DNA from: Nitrospirales bacterium
Lineage (GTDB): Bacteria; Nitrospirota; Nitrospiria; Nitrospirales; UBA8639
NCBI GenBank assembly: GCA_021604105.1
Contig: BQIW01000006.1
Span: 1-64,000, forward strand
DNA length: 64,000 nucleotides
Direction of reading: 5' to 3'
Shown here in pieces: positions 56,018-64,000 of this stretch. The notes beneath the pieces are model-generated. The model worked only from the letters and a program-made list of their open reading frames with translations, did not search any database and was not told where the DNA came from. The translations under genes and the position numbers were made by a program. The first letter of the stretch is position 1, and every line of letters starts with the position of its first letter.

Positions 56018-56176
56018 CACATCCCTAAAGGATCCGGTCGTGGATAGACCTAAGTGGCCGAAAGATATCTCATGATGCGCACAAGAGAAACACAATATTA
56101 CCTAACAATGTCGTTTGTGAGAATTAATGCCTTCTTACTCGATGTCCCCTGTAAGTCAGCAGCTCGGATATTCAAA

Positions 56177-57062
56177 CTACTGAATTTCCCAATCGGAGGG
56201 AGCGGAACCCGGGAAACCCACAGTCGAAATTGACAACCCGTTCATCAACCAGACCGCTACTATGGCACTGGTATCATTGCGCCAGATGACATCGGCATGA
56301 CCATCTCCGTTCACGTCGCCGACTTGAGAAATTTGCCACGCTACGGGCACGCCCCCAGGGAAGCCGGCCGTGGTAATGGCTGTCCCATCCATTAACCAAA
56401 TCGCCGTACTGCCATTGCTCTGGTTTCGCCAGATCAAGTCCGCCTTTCCATCGCCATTCACATCCCCAACCCCCGCCATATCAAAAGCGGTTGGGGCAAC
56501 TCCGACAAAGCCTACGTCTGTCACCGATAACCCATTCATCAGCCATATAGCCACTCCCCCACTAATACCATTGCGCCAAATGACATCTGCTCTATTATCC
56601 CCATTGACATCGCCCACCCCCTCGAGTTGCCAGGCCACGGGCACTCCCCCCGGAAAGCCGGAGGCGGCAATTGTCGTTCCATTCATCAACCAAATGGCGG
56701 TGCTACCGTCAGTGATGTTACGCCAAACCAGGTCGGCTTTACCATCGCCGTTCACATCGCCCACGCCTGCAATCTCAAACGCCGTCGAAGTGCTTCCCGG
56801 AAAGCCAACAGCCGTCACCGACACCCCGTTCATGAGCCACACGGCTACGGTGCCGGTGGTATTATTGCGCCAGATGACATCCGCCTTGCCATCGCCGTTG
56901 ACATCGCCCACGCCCGCGATATGCCAAGCCCTCGGAACACCTCCCGGAAAGCCGGAGGCGGCGATTGTCGTTCCATTCATCAACCAGATCGCGGTGCTGC
57001 CATCACTCTGGTTACGCCATATGAGGTCGGCCGTGCCCGACGCATCCAGATCTCCCAATGCC
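56177..57062 (-). repeat. FG-GAP/VCBS repeat array of copy D (six repeats)
   Basis: Six repeats in three alternating a/b pairs. The fourth repeat differs most (GGVAIWLMNGLSVTDVGFVGVAPTAFDMAG). Confidence 0.9.
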
Positions 57063-59203
57063 GGAGGACCCGTAGGTGGCACCATGGTCAGGGCGGTTGT
57101 CACAAAAAAATCCGGACCTGTGAGGGCCATCGCGGTTCTGGCTTTTGTCGTCAGATGAATCGTTTCAAACAAAATATTCTTAGTAAAGCCTGTGGTTACC
57201 TTATGCTGCCCGGAGAGATGATACAATAGGTCGGAAGAAGACCCCACCCCGATCGTTTCGCTTTCTCGAAAATTCGGTTGCCCCGCCACGGCCCCGGCCG
57301 AAACATCCAGAAATTCCGTCGTAGCTCCTGTCGATGTATTCACCGTATAAATCCGCGCCGGAAACACCGCCGCCCCCCCTGGCACCGTTCGGTTGTCCGT
57401 GATCACATAGAGCGTCCCGGATTCATCAAATGCCAAGTCCATAAAGTTCCCAAACAATTTAGCCTTTTGGGTTGCCACCCCCGTGGTCGGATTAATGGTC
57501 ACTAACCGCCGCGCACTGTTCACTTCGGACGTCACGACAAGTAACCCCCACAGCTGATTGGTTCCAGGTTCCGTCGCCAGCCCTCGCCCCCCCTCTAAGG
57601 ATTCGCCCGTTGATAATGATAAAGGTATCCTGGCCAGCGTGGCCCCGCTTTCGGGGTTCAGCCTATACAAATTCGGTGAAGCTCCGGACTGCGGAGAAAG
57701 GGACAGTTCCTCGATGGAATACAACGTGGTCCCGACATAGGCCAAGCCATGCGTGCGATGAGACAATTCCCCAATTTTGGTCACTACTCCATCGGTACGA
57801 AGTCGGTAGAGGCTATTCACCAGGGGTCCGGTCTTGGGATCATTTTGCACCCCCATCAGAAAAACCGGCGGTCCGGAAGAAATTACCAGGGCTACCGAAC
57901 TGCCCGGATCCACATTGACGCCTGCTTTTGGATTTTGACCAATAACGTCGCCAATCGGCACCGTAGAACTAATGGTTGTCGTCACTATTCCCACGGTCAG
58001 TCCAGCCGTGGTCAATGCCTTTTGAGCATTGATCTGCGTCAAACCCACGACACCGGGCACCTGAGTCCCTAGCGATACTACTAGGGCCACTGCACTTCCC
58101 GGAGCCACATTGTCCCCCGCTGGCGGGGTTTGACGGATGATAGTACCAATCTCCTTTGTTGAACTCGTGGCAGTCGTCACCGTGCCCACCGTCAAGCCAG
58201 CATTGGTAATGGCGGTTTGCGCCGCGGGTTGCGTCAAGCCCTCAACATTCGGCACTGAAGCTCCAAGAGAAACGACCAGGTTCACTGCACTATCCGCCGC
58301 CACTTTGGTTCCTGGATCGGGAGTTTGACTGATGACTCTGCCAATAGGGACTGTCTGACTATTGGCGGATGTTACCGTGCCCAGCTTCAACCCTGCCGAG
58401 GAAAGCGCTGTTTGGGCCGCAGCCCGGGTTTTTCCCACGACATTCGGCACTACCGGACCTGTCGACACCACCAGGCTCACCGCACTATCCACCGCCACAC
58501 TCGCCCCCGCCGCCGGCGTTTGACTGATGACCCGCCCCGCGGCCACCGTGGCATGACTGCTCTCCGTGACGGTCCCTACCTTGAGCCCCGCATTGGTGAG
58601 CGCGGTCTGCGCCGCCCCCTGCGTGCTGCCCACCACATTCGGCACCGTCACCGGCGCCGGGCCTGTCGACACCACCAGGGCCACCGCACTATCCACCGCC
58701 ACACTCGCCCCCGCCGCCGGCGTTTGACTGATGACACTGCCCGAAGGCACCGTGGCATGGTTGGCAGTCGTGATGGGTCCCACCGCCAAACCCGCTCCTG
58801 TAATGGCTGACTCGGCCGCCCCCTGCGTGCTGCCCACCACATTCGGCACCGTCACCGGCGCCGGGCCCGTCGACACCACCAGGCTCACCGCACTGCCGGC
58901 CGCCACACTCGCTCCCGCCGCCGGCGTTTGACTGATGACACTGCCCGAAGGCACCGTGGCATGGTTGGCGGTCGTGATGGGTCCCACCGCCAAGCCCGCT
59001 CCTGTAATGGCTGACTCGGCCGCCCCCTGACTCAACCCAACCACATCGGGGACATCTTCAGCCCATACTGTGGGCAACGCGAAGGTGGGTAACAACATTC
59101 CCACCACAACCATGATCTTGAAAAGATGTATCAGCCAACTATGGGCTTTATCACTTTGTTTCAGTTTCCGGACATCATTAAGCTGTTGCTCTGCGGCGTT
59201 CAT
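56177..59203 (-). CDS. Exported PASTA / propeller-like / FG-GAP repeat giant, copy D (6 PASTA)
   Basis: The start is ATG 59203, with GAGG eight bases upstream (the track's TTG 59209 is less likely), giving 1008 residues. A signal helix (LFKIMVVVGMLLPTFALPTVWA) precedes six PASTA repeats (about 51-446). The first two are 68 residues long with an extra APVT linker and nearly identical. The propeller-like domain (about 447-713) and six FG-GAP-like repeats (about 713-1008) follow, ending SDWEIQ. It is first in transcription order and lies 159 bases upstream of the copy C start. Base composition of the first PASTA units is more GC-rich than the rest. Confidence 0.9.
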   Translation of the reverse strand: MNAAEQQLNDVRKLKQSDKAHSWLIHLFKIMVVVGMLLPTFALPTVWAEDVPDVVGLSQGAAESAITGAGLAVGPITTANHATVPSGSVISQTPAAGASVAAGSAVSLVVSTGPAPVTVPNVVGSTQGAAESAITGAGLAVGPITTANHATVPSGSVISQTPAAGASVAVDSAVALVVSTGPAPVTVPNVVGSTQGAAQTALTNAGLKVGTVTESSHATVAAGRVISQTPAAGASVAVDSAVSLVVSTGPVVPNVVGKTRAAAQTALSSAGLKLGTVTSANSQTVPIGRVISQTPDPGTKVAADSAVNLVVSLGASVPNVEGLTQPAAQTAITNAGLTVGTVTTATSSTKEIGTIIRQTPPAGDNVAPGSAVALVVSLGTQVPGVVGLTQINAQKALTTAGLTVGIVTTTISSTVPIGDVIGQNPKAGVNVDPGSSVALVISSGPPVFLMGVQNDPKTGPLVNSLYRLRTDGVVTKIGELSHRTHGLAYVGTTLYSIEELSLSPQSGASPNLYRLNPESGATLARIPLSLSTGESLEGGRGLATEPGTNQLWGLLVVTSEVNSARRLVTINPTTGVATQKAKLFGNFMDLAFDESGTLYVITDNRTVPGGAAVFPARIYTVNTSTGATTEFLDVSAGAVAGQPNFRESETIGVGSSSDLLYHLSGQHKVTTGFTKNILFETIHLTTKARTAMALTGPDFFVTTALTMVPPTGPPALGDLDASGTADLIWRNQSDGSTAIWLMNGTTIAASGFPGGVPRAWHIAGVGDVNGDGKADVIWRNNTTGTVAVWLMNGVSVTAVGFPGSTSTAFEIAGVGDVNGDGKADLVWRNITDGSTAIWLMNGTTIAASGFPGGVPVAWQLEGVGDVNGDNRADVIWRNGISGGVAIWLMNGLSVTDVGFVGVAPTAFDMAGVGDVNGDGKADLIWRNQSNGSTAIWLMDGTAITTAGFPGGVPVAWQISQVGDVNGDGHADVIWRNDTSAIVAVWLMNGLSISTVGFPGSAPSDWEIQ
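57866..59053 (-). repeat. PASTA repeat array of copy D (six repeats)
   Basis: Two 68-codon units followed by four 65-codon units. The first two units are almost identical over 204 bases. Confidence 0.92.
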
Positions 59204-59624
59204 GCGCAATGCCTCTTGGGGGTGGAAGCAAGCGAAACATCATTGAAAGAGAGATGAACAACACGGACATCTTTGCCCGGAAATCTCTCCTCGGATAAAA
59301 AATTATGTGTGCAGACTAGCCGAACACCGCTGTCTTTTCAATGTACCTTTATTTCACCCTTTTTATGCTTTTTTTATACATCTGGTGAAAGAGTTCCACC
59401 TTTACCAATGATTAGATTCTGACAGAAGGGTTTTTGAAAAACTAAATTGTTGACCCGGCAAAATGTCCCATTCGACCAATGAGAATGAGGACTTCAAACG
59501 TCCTCCGGACCTCGCTCCACTCCGAACGGTTGTCCACCTCTCCTGAGATCCTTATAATGGTCCTCAGTGTTCGCTCAATCAGCCTGATCACATACCCGAC
59601 ATCACAGGAAAAGGAGTCTTCGAG
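59204..59624. other. Divergent intergenic region
   Basis: About 420 bases between copy D (minus) and the DUF3386 gene (plus), so promoters in both directions are expected. The minus strand shows TTGAAA with a TAGTCT box 17 bases on, a weak candidate. The ORF at 59479-59769 is a frame shadow of the DUF3386 start. No repeats seen. Confidence 0.4.
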
Positions 59625-60302
59625 ATGGAAAAGAATACAGACGAAAAACCAACCACCGAGGTGCAGGATGATCCAAAAGCCCGCGAGCTGCTACAAGCCG
59701 CTTTTGCCAAAACCGCCCGGTGGCAACCAGACTTCAAAGGCTTTCAGGCCGACCTCCGCATTAATGTGAACGGAAAAGAAACTAAAGGGACCGTGACCGT
59801 GAAAGGGCCGCGGGATGTGACGGTGGTCATCGATGATACCGAATTACAAACCTGGGCCCAAAACCAGATTGGAATGATTGCCGTGCATCGGGGGCCCAGA
59901 ACGTTCGAGGAATCAGACGGGAAACACACCCTGACTTTAGGGGGAGAAGAACAGCACCCTTTAGGTCAACGGATTACCATTCATGGAGATGGAATGGGTT
60001 CCTGGTACCGGGTGAAAGACAACCGCATTACCCAAATCAATCGAAACATGCCTCAGGCAGCTTTTACCATCAACGTGGAAGATAGTGCCGTCACCCAGGA
60101 TCAACATTTTCTCACTACCCGATATACGGTCTATTATTTTTCCCCAAAAGACCGGTCACTGAAAAATGTCGACAGTTTTTCGGATACACATATCAGGATA
60201 GGCAACTCAGACCTTCCGGCGACCCGAAGGATTATTTCTTATGAAAACGGCGAAATCGTCGTGCGATCCCTCACGTTTGAAAATCACAACATGCTGTCAT
60301 AA
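59625..60302 (+). CDS. DUF3386-family protein
   Basis: This 225-residue protein begins at ATG 59625 with AAGGAG eight bases upstream. It matches the DUF3386 plan: an acidic start (DDPKARELLQAAFAKTARWQPDFKGFQADL), a series of beta strands (VNGKETKGTVTVKGPRDVTVVI) and a closing ARRIISYENGEIVVRSLTFENH-like segment. There is no signal peptide. The family is known mainly from cyanobacteria and photosynthetic or chemolithotrophic bacteria and has no assigned function. It is monocistronic with a likely terminator behind it. Confidence 0.8.
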   Translation: MEKNTDEKPTTEVQDDPKARELLQAAFAKTARWQPDFKGFQADLRINVNGKETKGTVTVKGPRDVTVVIDDTELQTWAQNQIGMIAVHRGPRTFEESDGKHTLTLGGEEQHPLGQRITIHGDGMGSWYRVKDNRITQINRNMPQAAFTINVEDSAVTQDQHFLTTRYTVYYFSPKDRSLKNVDSFSDTHIRIGNSDLPATRRIISYENGEIVVRSLTFENHNMLS

Positions 60303-60309
60303 ACCATAT

Positions 60310-60356
60310 CCCCCACGCCGACGTCATGTTGGCCTGGGGGTGTCGATTTTCTTTTG
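60310..60356 (+). terminator. Probable terminator after DUF3386 gene
   Basis: CCCCCA and TGGGGG pair, with CGCC/GGCC extending the stem after one mismatch, followed by TGTCGATTTTCTTTT. It lies within ten bases of the stop. Confidence 0.45.
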
Positions 60357-60513
60357 GGGTTCGAACCTGCCAACATTATCTCTCGACATAAAAAGAATTT
60401 CTACAGAACGGGTGAAAATTCTGCAAAGGAATGGCGAACAAACGCTTCACCAAGGATCCCCCGACATATTGCATGGTGAACATGGAGAGTGTGATCAGTT
60501 CGGTTCATCTTCA

Positions 60514-61248
60514 TCAACGTAATCCCTGGCCTCCCGTTCCTCCGCCAAATCCCCCAAAATTTCCACCAAATCCCCCCTGCCCTGTTCCCCAATATTCTCC
60601 CTTTCTCCAACGGGGAAACGGATGACGCCGTTCAGGACGGGTGAACCGCCATAGGGCGTAAACCATCAGCACCACCACCGCGATATTCATCCAAAAAGCG
60701 GCCGATCGCTGAGGTTTTGGTTTCTCCTTCTGAATGGTAGCCCGGGCAGCCAGTGTGGAAAGTGATACGGCCGACCGGTAGATATTGATCCCATACTCTC
60801 CAGACCGAAACATCGGACGCAAATATTTGAGAGAAATCTCATCCAACTGTTGGGGAGTCACGACCGACAAAAGGTTCTTCCCGACAACCACCACCGCTTG
60901 GCGTTCTTTGACAGCCACCAGTAATAGGATGCCACGCTCCTGTTGCGCCGTCCCAATCCGCCAGGCTTCATAAAGACGGGAGGCATACTCTTGAGCATGA
61001 GAAAGTGGGCTGATACTCGGGAGAGTGACCACCAGCATTTCAACACCGGAAGAGGATTCAAGATCTTTGCACACGGATCGAATTTGTTTGTACCATTCTT
61101 CATCGAGCAGGTGGGCATAATCACTCACATACCCCAAGGGGGTCGGGAGGTTTTGTTCCTGGGGAGTCATCCCCATCGAAAGTGCAGGGCACGCCAGCAC
61201 AACCACCAGGATAAGCGGACCGACAAGCCCTTTGAGAGACCTGGTCAT
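60514..61248 (-). CDS. TPM-domain (YgcG-like) membrane protein
   Basis: This 244-residue protein has a signal peptide (LVGPLILVVVLACPALSMG). A TPM domain (about 37-165) follows with LPTPLGYVSDYAHLLDEEW and the family turn AQQERGILLLVAVKERQAVVVVG. After a membrane helix (AAFWMNIAVVVLMVYALWRF) comes a Gly/Phe-rich tail (GTGQGGFGGNFGGFGGGTGGQG). TPM proteins have been linked to photosystem repair phosphatase activity in plants, but bacterial members are largely uncharacterised. Its start overlaps the stop of the nucleotidyltransferase-fold gene by four bases, so they are translated together. Confidence 0.85.
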   Translation of the reverse strand: MTRSLKGLVGPLILVVVLACPALSMGMTPQEQNLPTPLGYVSDYAHLLDEEWYKQIRSVCKDLESSSGVEMLVVTLPSISPLSHAQEYASRLYEAWRIGTAQQERGILLLVAVKERQAVVVVGKNLLSVVTPQQLDEISLKYLRPMFRSGEYGINIYRSAVSLSTLAARATIQKEKPKPQRSAAFWMNIAVVVLMVYALWRFTRPERRHPFPRWRKGEYWGTGQGGFGGNFGGFGGGTGGQGLR

Positions 61249-62012
61249 ACGCCGTTCTCCTGACGAACCGACTGAACCCGTTTACACAAACCCTCCAAAG
61301 TCTGAAGATACCGCTCATACACCTTGGACCATTCAAGCGTACCCGGACTATTCATCCCACGCTTCATCTGCAGGATTTCCAGGAGAACCGTCGGGTCAAA
61401 CTGCAGGGCATGGGGAAGACATTCAAGAATTGGGACGTCTTTTCCCCTCGAGGGTTGGCCTATGACCCGTAGAATACCTCGCACACAGGGGAGAACGGAG
61501 GTTATAGAGAGCATGAGCAAGGCCCGGATCGCTTCAGCCCGTCCTTCTCCTTCGACAAACCGTTGCCGCATCCGAAACACATTGGCCAGAAGTTCATGTT
61601 CACATTGCCAGGCCAACTGCTGACGATCAATAGATCCTGCGCCGAACGGGTCTGTGCCAGCCAGGCGCACATGATGCTCCTGCATTTGAAAATATTCCAA
61701 CGGGAACAGATCACGTGATCGGGACAATTCCTCCAGAGTCATCACCAGAGGTGCAACGATTTGGTGCTTGCCCCATTGGCGATGCAATTGTCCGGCACGC
61801 TGGAGCCCGTTCACCGACAGTGCCCGGACCAGCACCAAAAAATTGAAATTAGACCGGCCGGCAATGAAATCCCCACGGGCCGCGCTGCCATACAGAAGAA
61901 GCCCTGCTAAATCAGCACCCCAATCCTTTTGAAGCTGTGTTAAAAATTGGTTGAGTGTTTCCCGCAGGTCTTCGGGAAGTTCAAGTGAGGGCAACATTAT
62001 TGATGTGAGCAT
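61245..62012 (-). CDS. Nucleotidyltransferase-fold protein lacking catalytic aspartates
   Basis: This 255-residue protein has the polymerase-beta-like nucleotidyltransferase start (DLAGLLLYGSAARGD). The metal-binding pair that should read SDxDLLV is SNFNFLVLV, so both catalytic aspartates are asparagine. The rest is helical (QQLAWQCEHELLANVFRMRQRFVEGEGRAEAIRALLMLSITS). It probably binds a nucleotide or a partner without catalysis. Coupling by a four-base overlap to the TPM gene suggests a joint function. An alternative start is MLPSLELPEDL, five residues in. Confidence 0.75.
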   Translation of the reverse strand: MLTSIMLPSLELPEDLRETLNQFLTQLQKDWGADLAGLLLYGSAARGDFIAGRSNFNFLVLVRALSVNGLQRAGQLHRQWGKHQIVAPLVMTLEELSRSRDLFPLEYFQMQEHHVRLAGTDPFGAGSIDRQQLAWQCEHELLANVFRMRQRFVEGEGRAEAIRALLMLSITSVLPCVRGILRVIGQPSRGKDVPILECLPHALQFDPTVLLEILQMKRGMNSPGTLEWSKVYERYLQTLEGLCKRVQSVRQENGV

Positions 62013-62070
62013 GGAATACGAGCCAAATATTGGAAAAAGGATGAGTGACGAAGGTGGACTCCGGAGTTAA

Positions 62071-63345
62071 TTACGCAGACGGTGCATGATTGGGAATCTG
62101 ATGGGCCCGGGAATCCGGTAACAAGCCCGCAGCTTGAAACCGATCCATCCAACCAAAGGGGGAGGTAGTCCGCAGCCCTGCTGTGGCCGTCAATACTTGA
62201 TATTGCAACCGCGGATTTTTATCCATCGTGGAGAACACGCGGTCTCGCAACATCCCCAGGAGAGGATTTCCGGTATTCCAGAAAAAGACCTCTTCATCAG
62301 CTAAACGTTGCAACATGGTGACTTGGGGACGCCGTTGAATTTCAAACGTCTTGAGATTCGCGGCCGACCAGTTTCCGGTTCGATGACAATCATCAAGTAC
62401 CTCCGCGAGGGTGACCGCATCCGCCATCGCTTGCATCCGACCCTGTGAGGCATGCGGATTCATCCCATGGGCGGCATCACCCATGACCACCGCCCCATCC
62501 TGAACCCATGTTTTCGCCCGGACCCTTCCGGTTCCCATATAGGCCGTCTGATTCCAATCAAGGAGTGAGTCAAAGATCGGGGCAAGGTCGGGAGCAATTG
62601 TTTTCCATTTTTCCCGAAGGACTGATACTCCATCGGCCTTGACCTGACCCAGGGAATCCGACGAAACCATATAAAAGGCATAAACCTTTTGACCGGCAGC
62701 GGGGAAAATTCCCAGAATGGATTTTTTCCCCACATAATACTGCGCTTCCTCAAGGGATGTTGGTGATTCCAACATGGCCACAAGATAACTGTCGAGATAC
62801 CGATGAAGCGCGGTGGGGATGCCAAGGGCTCTCCGGACTTCCGAAAACGGTCCGTCGGCTCCAACTACCACCTGAGCCTCGATCGTTACCTGGCTGCCCC
62901 CAATGTCCGCCTTGACACCTGTGATGCCTTTGCCATTCCGGAGCAGAGAACGAAAGCTTGCCCCATACCGCAGTCCCTCTGGATTCTCCCGATTTAGAGC
63001 ATCGAGAATGGTGTGATGCACGACATGAGGCCACATCACCAACGCTCGATTGAAAGGGGGGGGCAACATCGCATAGTCAATGGTACAGAGCCGCCTTCCT
63101 CCACTTCGACGGAAATGGAAGTACCGGACCGGTTTATAGGCATGAACCGGCAACTGCTCTAATAGCCCAAGTCTTTGAAGGATTTCCTGTCCATTGGGTT
63201 GAAGAATTTCCCCCCTTAAGCCCTGTGGAGGACCTGCAGCCTGTTCCAGGACGATATTGGCAATCCCTTTTCGGGCTAAGAGAAGGCCCAGGACAGCTCC
63301 CCCGCCACCGGCACCGATGATCAGAACCTCTGTCTGTAGATCCAT
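62071..63345 (-). CDS. FAD-dependent monooxygenase (UbiH/PHBH-like)
   Basis: This 424-residue flavoprotein has the p-hydroxybenzoate hydroxylase fold. It shows a dinucleotide-binding start EVLIIGAGGGGAVLGLLLARKG, the DG motif VVVGADGPFSEVRRALG and the FAD-ribityl motif GAVVMGDAAHGMNPHASQGRMQAMADAV. Family members hydroxylate aromatic rings or saturate isoprenoids. The substrate is not evident; ubiquinone-type, phenolic or carotenoid compounds are all possible. It is 58 bases upstream of the nucleotidyltransferase-fold gene on the same strand. Confidence 0.9.
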   Translation of the reverse strand: MDLQTEVLIIGAGGGGAVLGLLLARKGIANIVLEQAAGPPQGLRGEILQPNGQEILQRLGLLEQLPVHAYKPVRYFHFRRSGGRRLCTIDYAMLPPPFNRALVMWPHVVHHTILDALNRENPEGLRYGASFRSLLRNGKGITGVKADIGGSQVTIEAQVVVGADGPFSEVRRALGIPTALHRYLDSYLVAMLESPTSLEEAQYYVGKKSILGIFPAAGQKVYAFYMVSSDSLGQVKADGVSVLREKWKTIAPDLAPIFDSLLDWNQTAYMGTGRVRAKTWVQDGAVVMGDAAHGMNPHASQGRMQAMADAVTLAEVLDDCHRTGNWSAANLKTFEIQRRPQVTMLQRLADEEVFFWNTGNPLLGMLRDRVFSTMDKNPRLQYQVLTATAGLRTTSPFGWMDRFQAAGLLPDSRAHQIPNHAPSA

Positions 63346-63440
63346 AACTCAGACCTTACGAATAACATTCTCACCCCAACCAGCACACCAGAGTGAGGCC
63401 GATCTCAGTAACCGGCTATCCTCCGGCAAAAATGAAGAAA

Positions 63441-63818
63441 TCAGCTTTCGGAGAAAATGGACTGAAAGTGGTCGTCAGACTCTTCCCAGGCCGGCGGATA
63501 AGTACTCGACAACCATTGCCGAAGATACATTTTCTGCTCGGAGGACAACATGCTTTTGATTTGGTGGGTCCGTCCTTGAAGGGGCTGAAGAAATCCAACC
63601 CCTTTCTCCGGATCTAATGTGGCCGTTCGAACATACACCGTCGTATAGACACGTGGCTTGGTCTCGTCGCCATCCCCTTGAAGCCAGACGGAAATATATT
63701 TATCCATTTGTAAGCCTGAACTATCCAGGGCCGGGTCCGTATCATGAAACAACTCGTTTTCGGTCTGCTCCAGGGGTACCGCCCCTTCCGCACGAAACAA
63801 AAAATTATGCTTCCACAT
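63441..63818 (-). CDS. Hypothetical protein
   Basis: From ATG 63818, with AAAGGA eight bases upstream, this 125-residue protein (MWKHNFLFRAEGAVPLEQTENELFHDTDPALDSSGLQ...) is acidic and mostly beta in the first half (KYISVWLQGDGDETKPRVYTTVYVRTATL), with a helical end (HQIKSMLSSEQKMYLRQWLSSTYPPAW). No signal peptide, membrane helix or metal motif is seen, and I do not recognise the family. It precedes the monooxygenase gene by 95 bases on the same strand. The ribosome-binding site and length make it likely real. Confidence 0.6.
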   Translation of the reverse strand: MWKHNFLFRAEGAVPLEQTENELFHDTDPALDSSGLQMDKYISVWLQGDGDETKPRVYTTVYVRTATLDPEKGVGFLQPLQGRTHQIKSMLSSEQKMYLRQWLSSTYPPAWEESDDHFQSIFSES

Positions 63819-64000
63819 GAAGAATTTCCTTTGGATTAACAATCAAACCAGGTATGATAGTGTCAAGCGCTTTACGACAATGTCAAGACAGATCATGTCA
63901 TCATCAGGTGAGTATGTGCCGGAATCATGAATGGCGGGCTCATCATGAAATTGTACGCAAGACTAGATTAAATTCCGCAGGTTTATTATTCTTAGGCTGT

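Noticed and set aside
45779-58931. Long plus-strand ORFs (up to 316 codons) across the array of giants
   Set aside because: They are the antisense of the PASTA and FG-GAP repeats. The biased, repeated coding sequence keeps opposite frames open; they have no signal peptides, motifs or ribosome-binding sites.
46000-59050. Regular DNA repeats that could suggest CRISPR or satellite DNA
   Set aside because: Periods are about 147 and 195-204 bases, in frame, with no unique short spacers. They are protein repeats.

Overview
The window reads as bacterial chromosome of moderate GC with genes packed on both strands. There is no complete mobile element, no CRISPR array and no rRNA. The gene set suggests a Gram-negative, aerobic, respiratory bacterium of the Nitrospira type (phylum Nitrospirota). 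The pointers are a molybdenum-cofactor/Tat/HtrA gene train, a hexaheme membrane cytochrome c, NarL-type regulation with a multi-sensor kinase, an outer-membrane barrel, lipoproteins, and the gatCAB/eno/ftsB/era/recO housekeeping train. The organism assignment is inference from gene content, not from a marker gene.

Layout. 1-8.9 kb: a SulP transporter cut by the window edge, a translationally coupled kinase/regulator pair, riboflavin synthase flanked by two tiny membrane proteins missed by the ORF track, an MFS carrier, a periplasmic protein with a possible copper site, and an orphan STAS protein. 8.9-12.7 kb: a Ski2/HelY-like helicase split into two genes in reversed order (C-terminal half first), then a lipoprotein. 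12.8-22.1 kb, minus strand: radC, gatC-panD-gatA, DUF948-YtxH, gatB, eno, ftsB-like, era, recO, DUF971. 22.2-26 kb, plus strand: rsmD-coaD-aminotransferase coupled by ATGA overlaps, an FmdB-like protein and an OmpH/Skp chaperone with a clear terminator. 26-28.2 kb: a second orphan STAS protein, tRNA-Arg(TCT) and a lipoprotein. 28.4-36.7 kb, minus strand: htrA-tatC-mog-mrp, a terminator, then moeA-mobB-cytochrome c-ABC ATPase-ABC permease. 37-39 kb: an orphan flagellar rod-like protein, a zinc alcohol dehydrogenase and tRNA-Thr(TGT).

39.3-59.2 kb is the accessory core. It holds a membrane-anchored FGE-fold protein, an outer-membrane barrel, and a 1098-residue caspase/coiled-coil/FGE fusion. 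These are followed by four tandem paralogous genes for exported giants (937-1258 residues). Each giant has a signal peptide, 5, 7, 10 or 6 PASTA repeats, a conserved propeller-like domain of about 265 residues, and exactly six FG-GAP/VCBS-like repeats ending in the same short C-terminus. None carries a kinase or penicillin-binding domain. This array, with the neighbouring caspase/FGE proteins, is the best candidate for an undescribed cell-surface system.

59.6-63.8 kb: a DUF3386 protein, a TPM-domain membrane protein coupled to a nucleotidyltransferase-fold protein that has lost its catalytic aspartates, an FAD monooxygenase and an unknown small protein. Most start sites were chosen from visible ribosome-binding sites and several differ from the ORF track.
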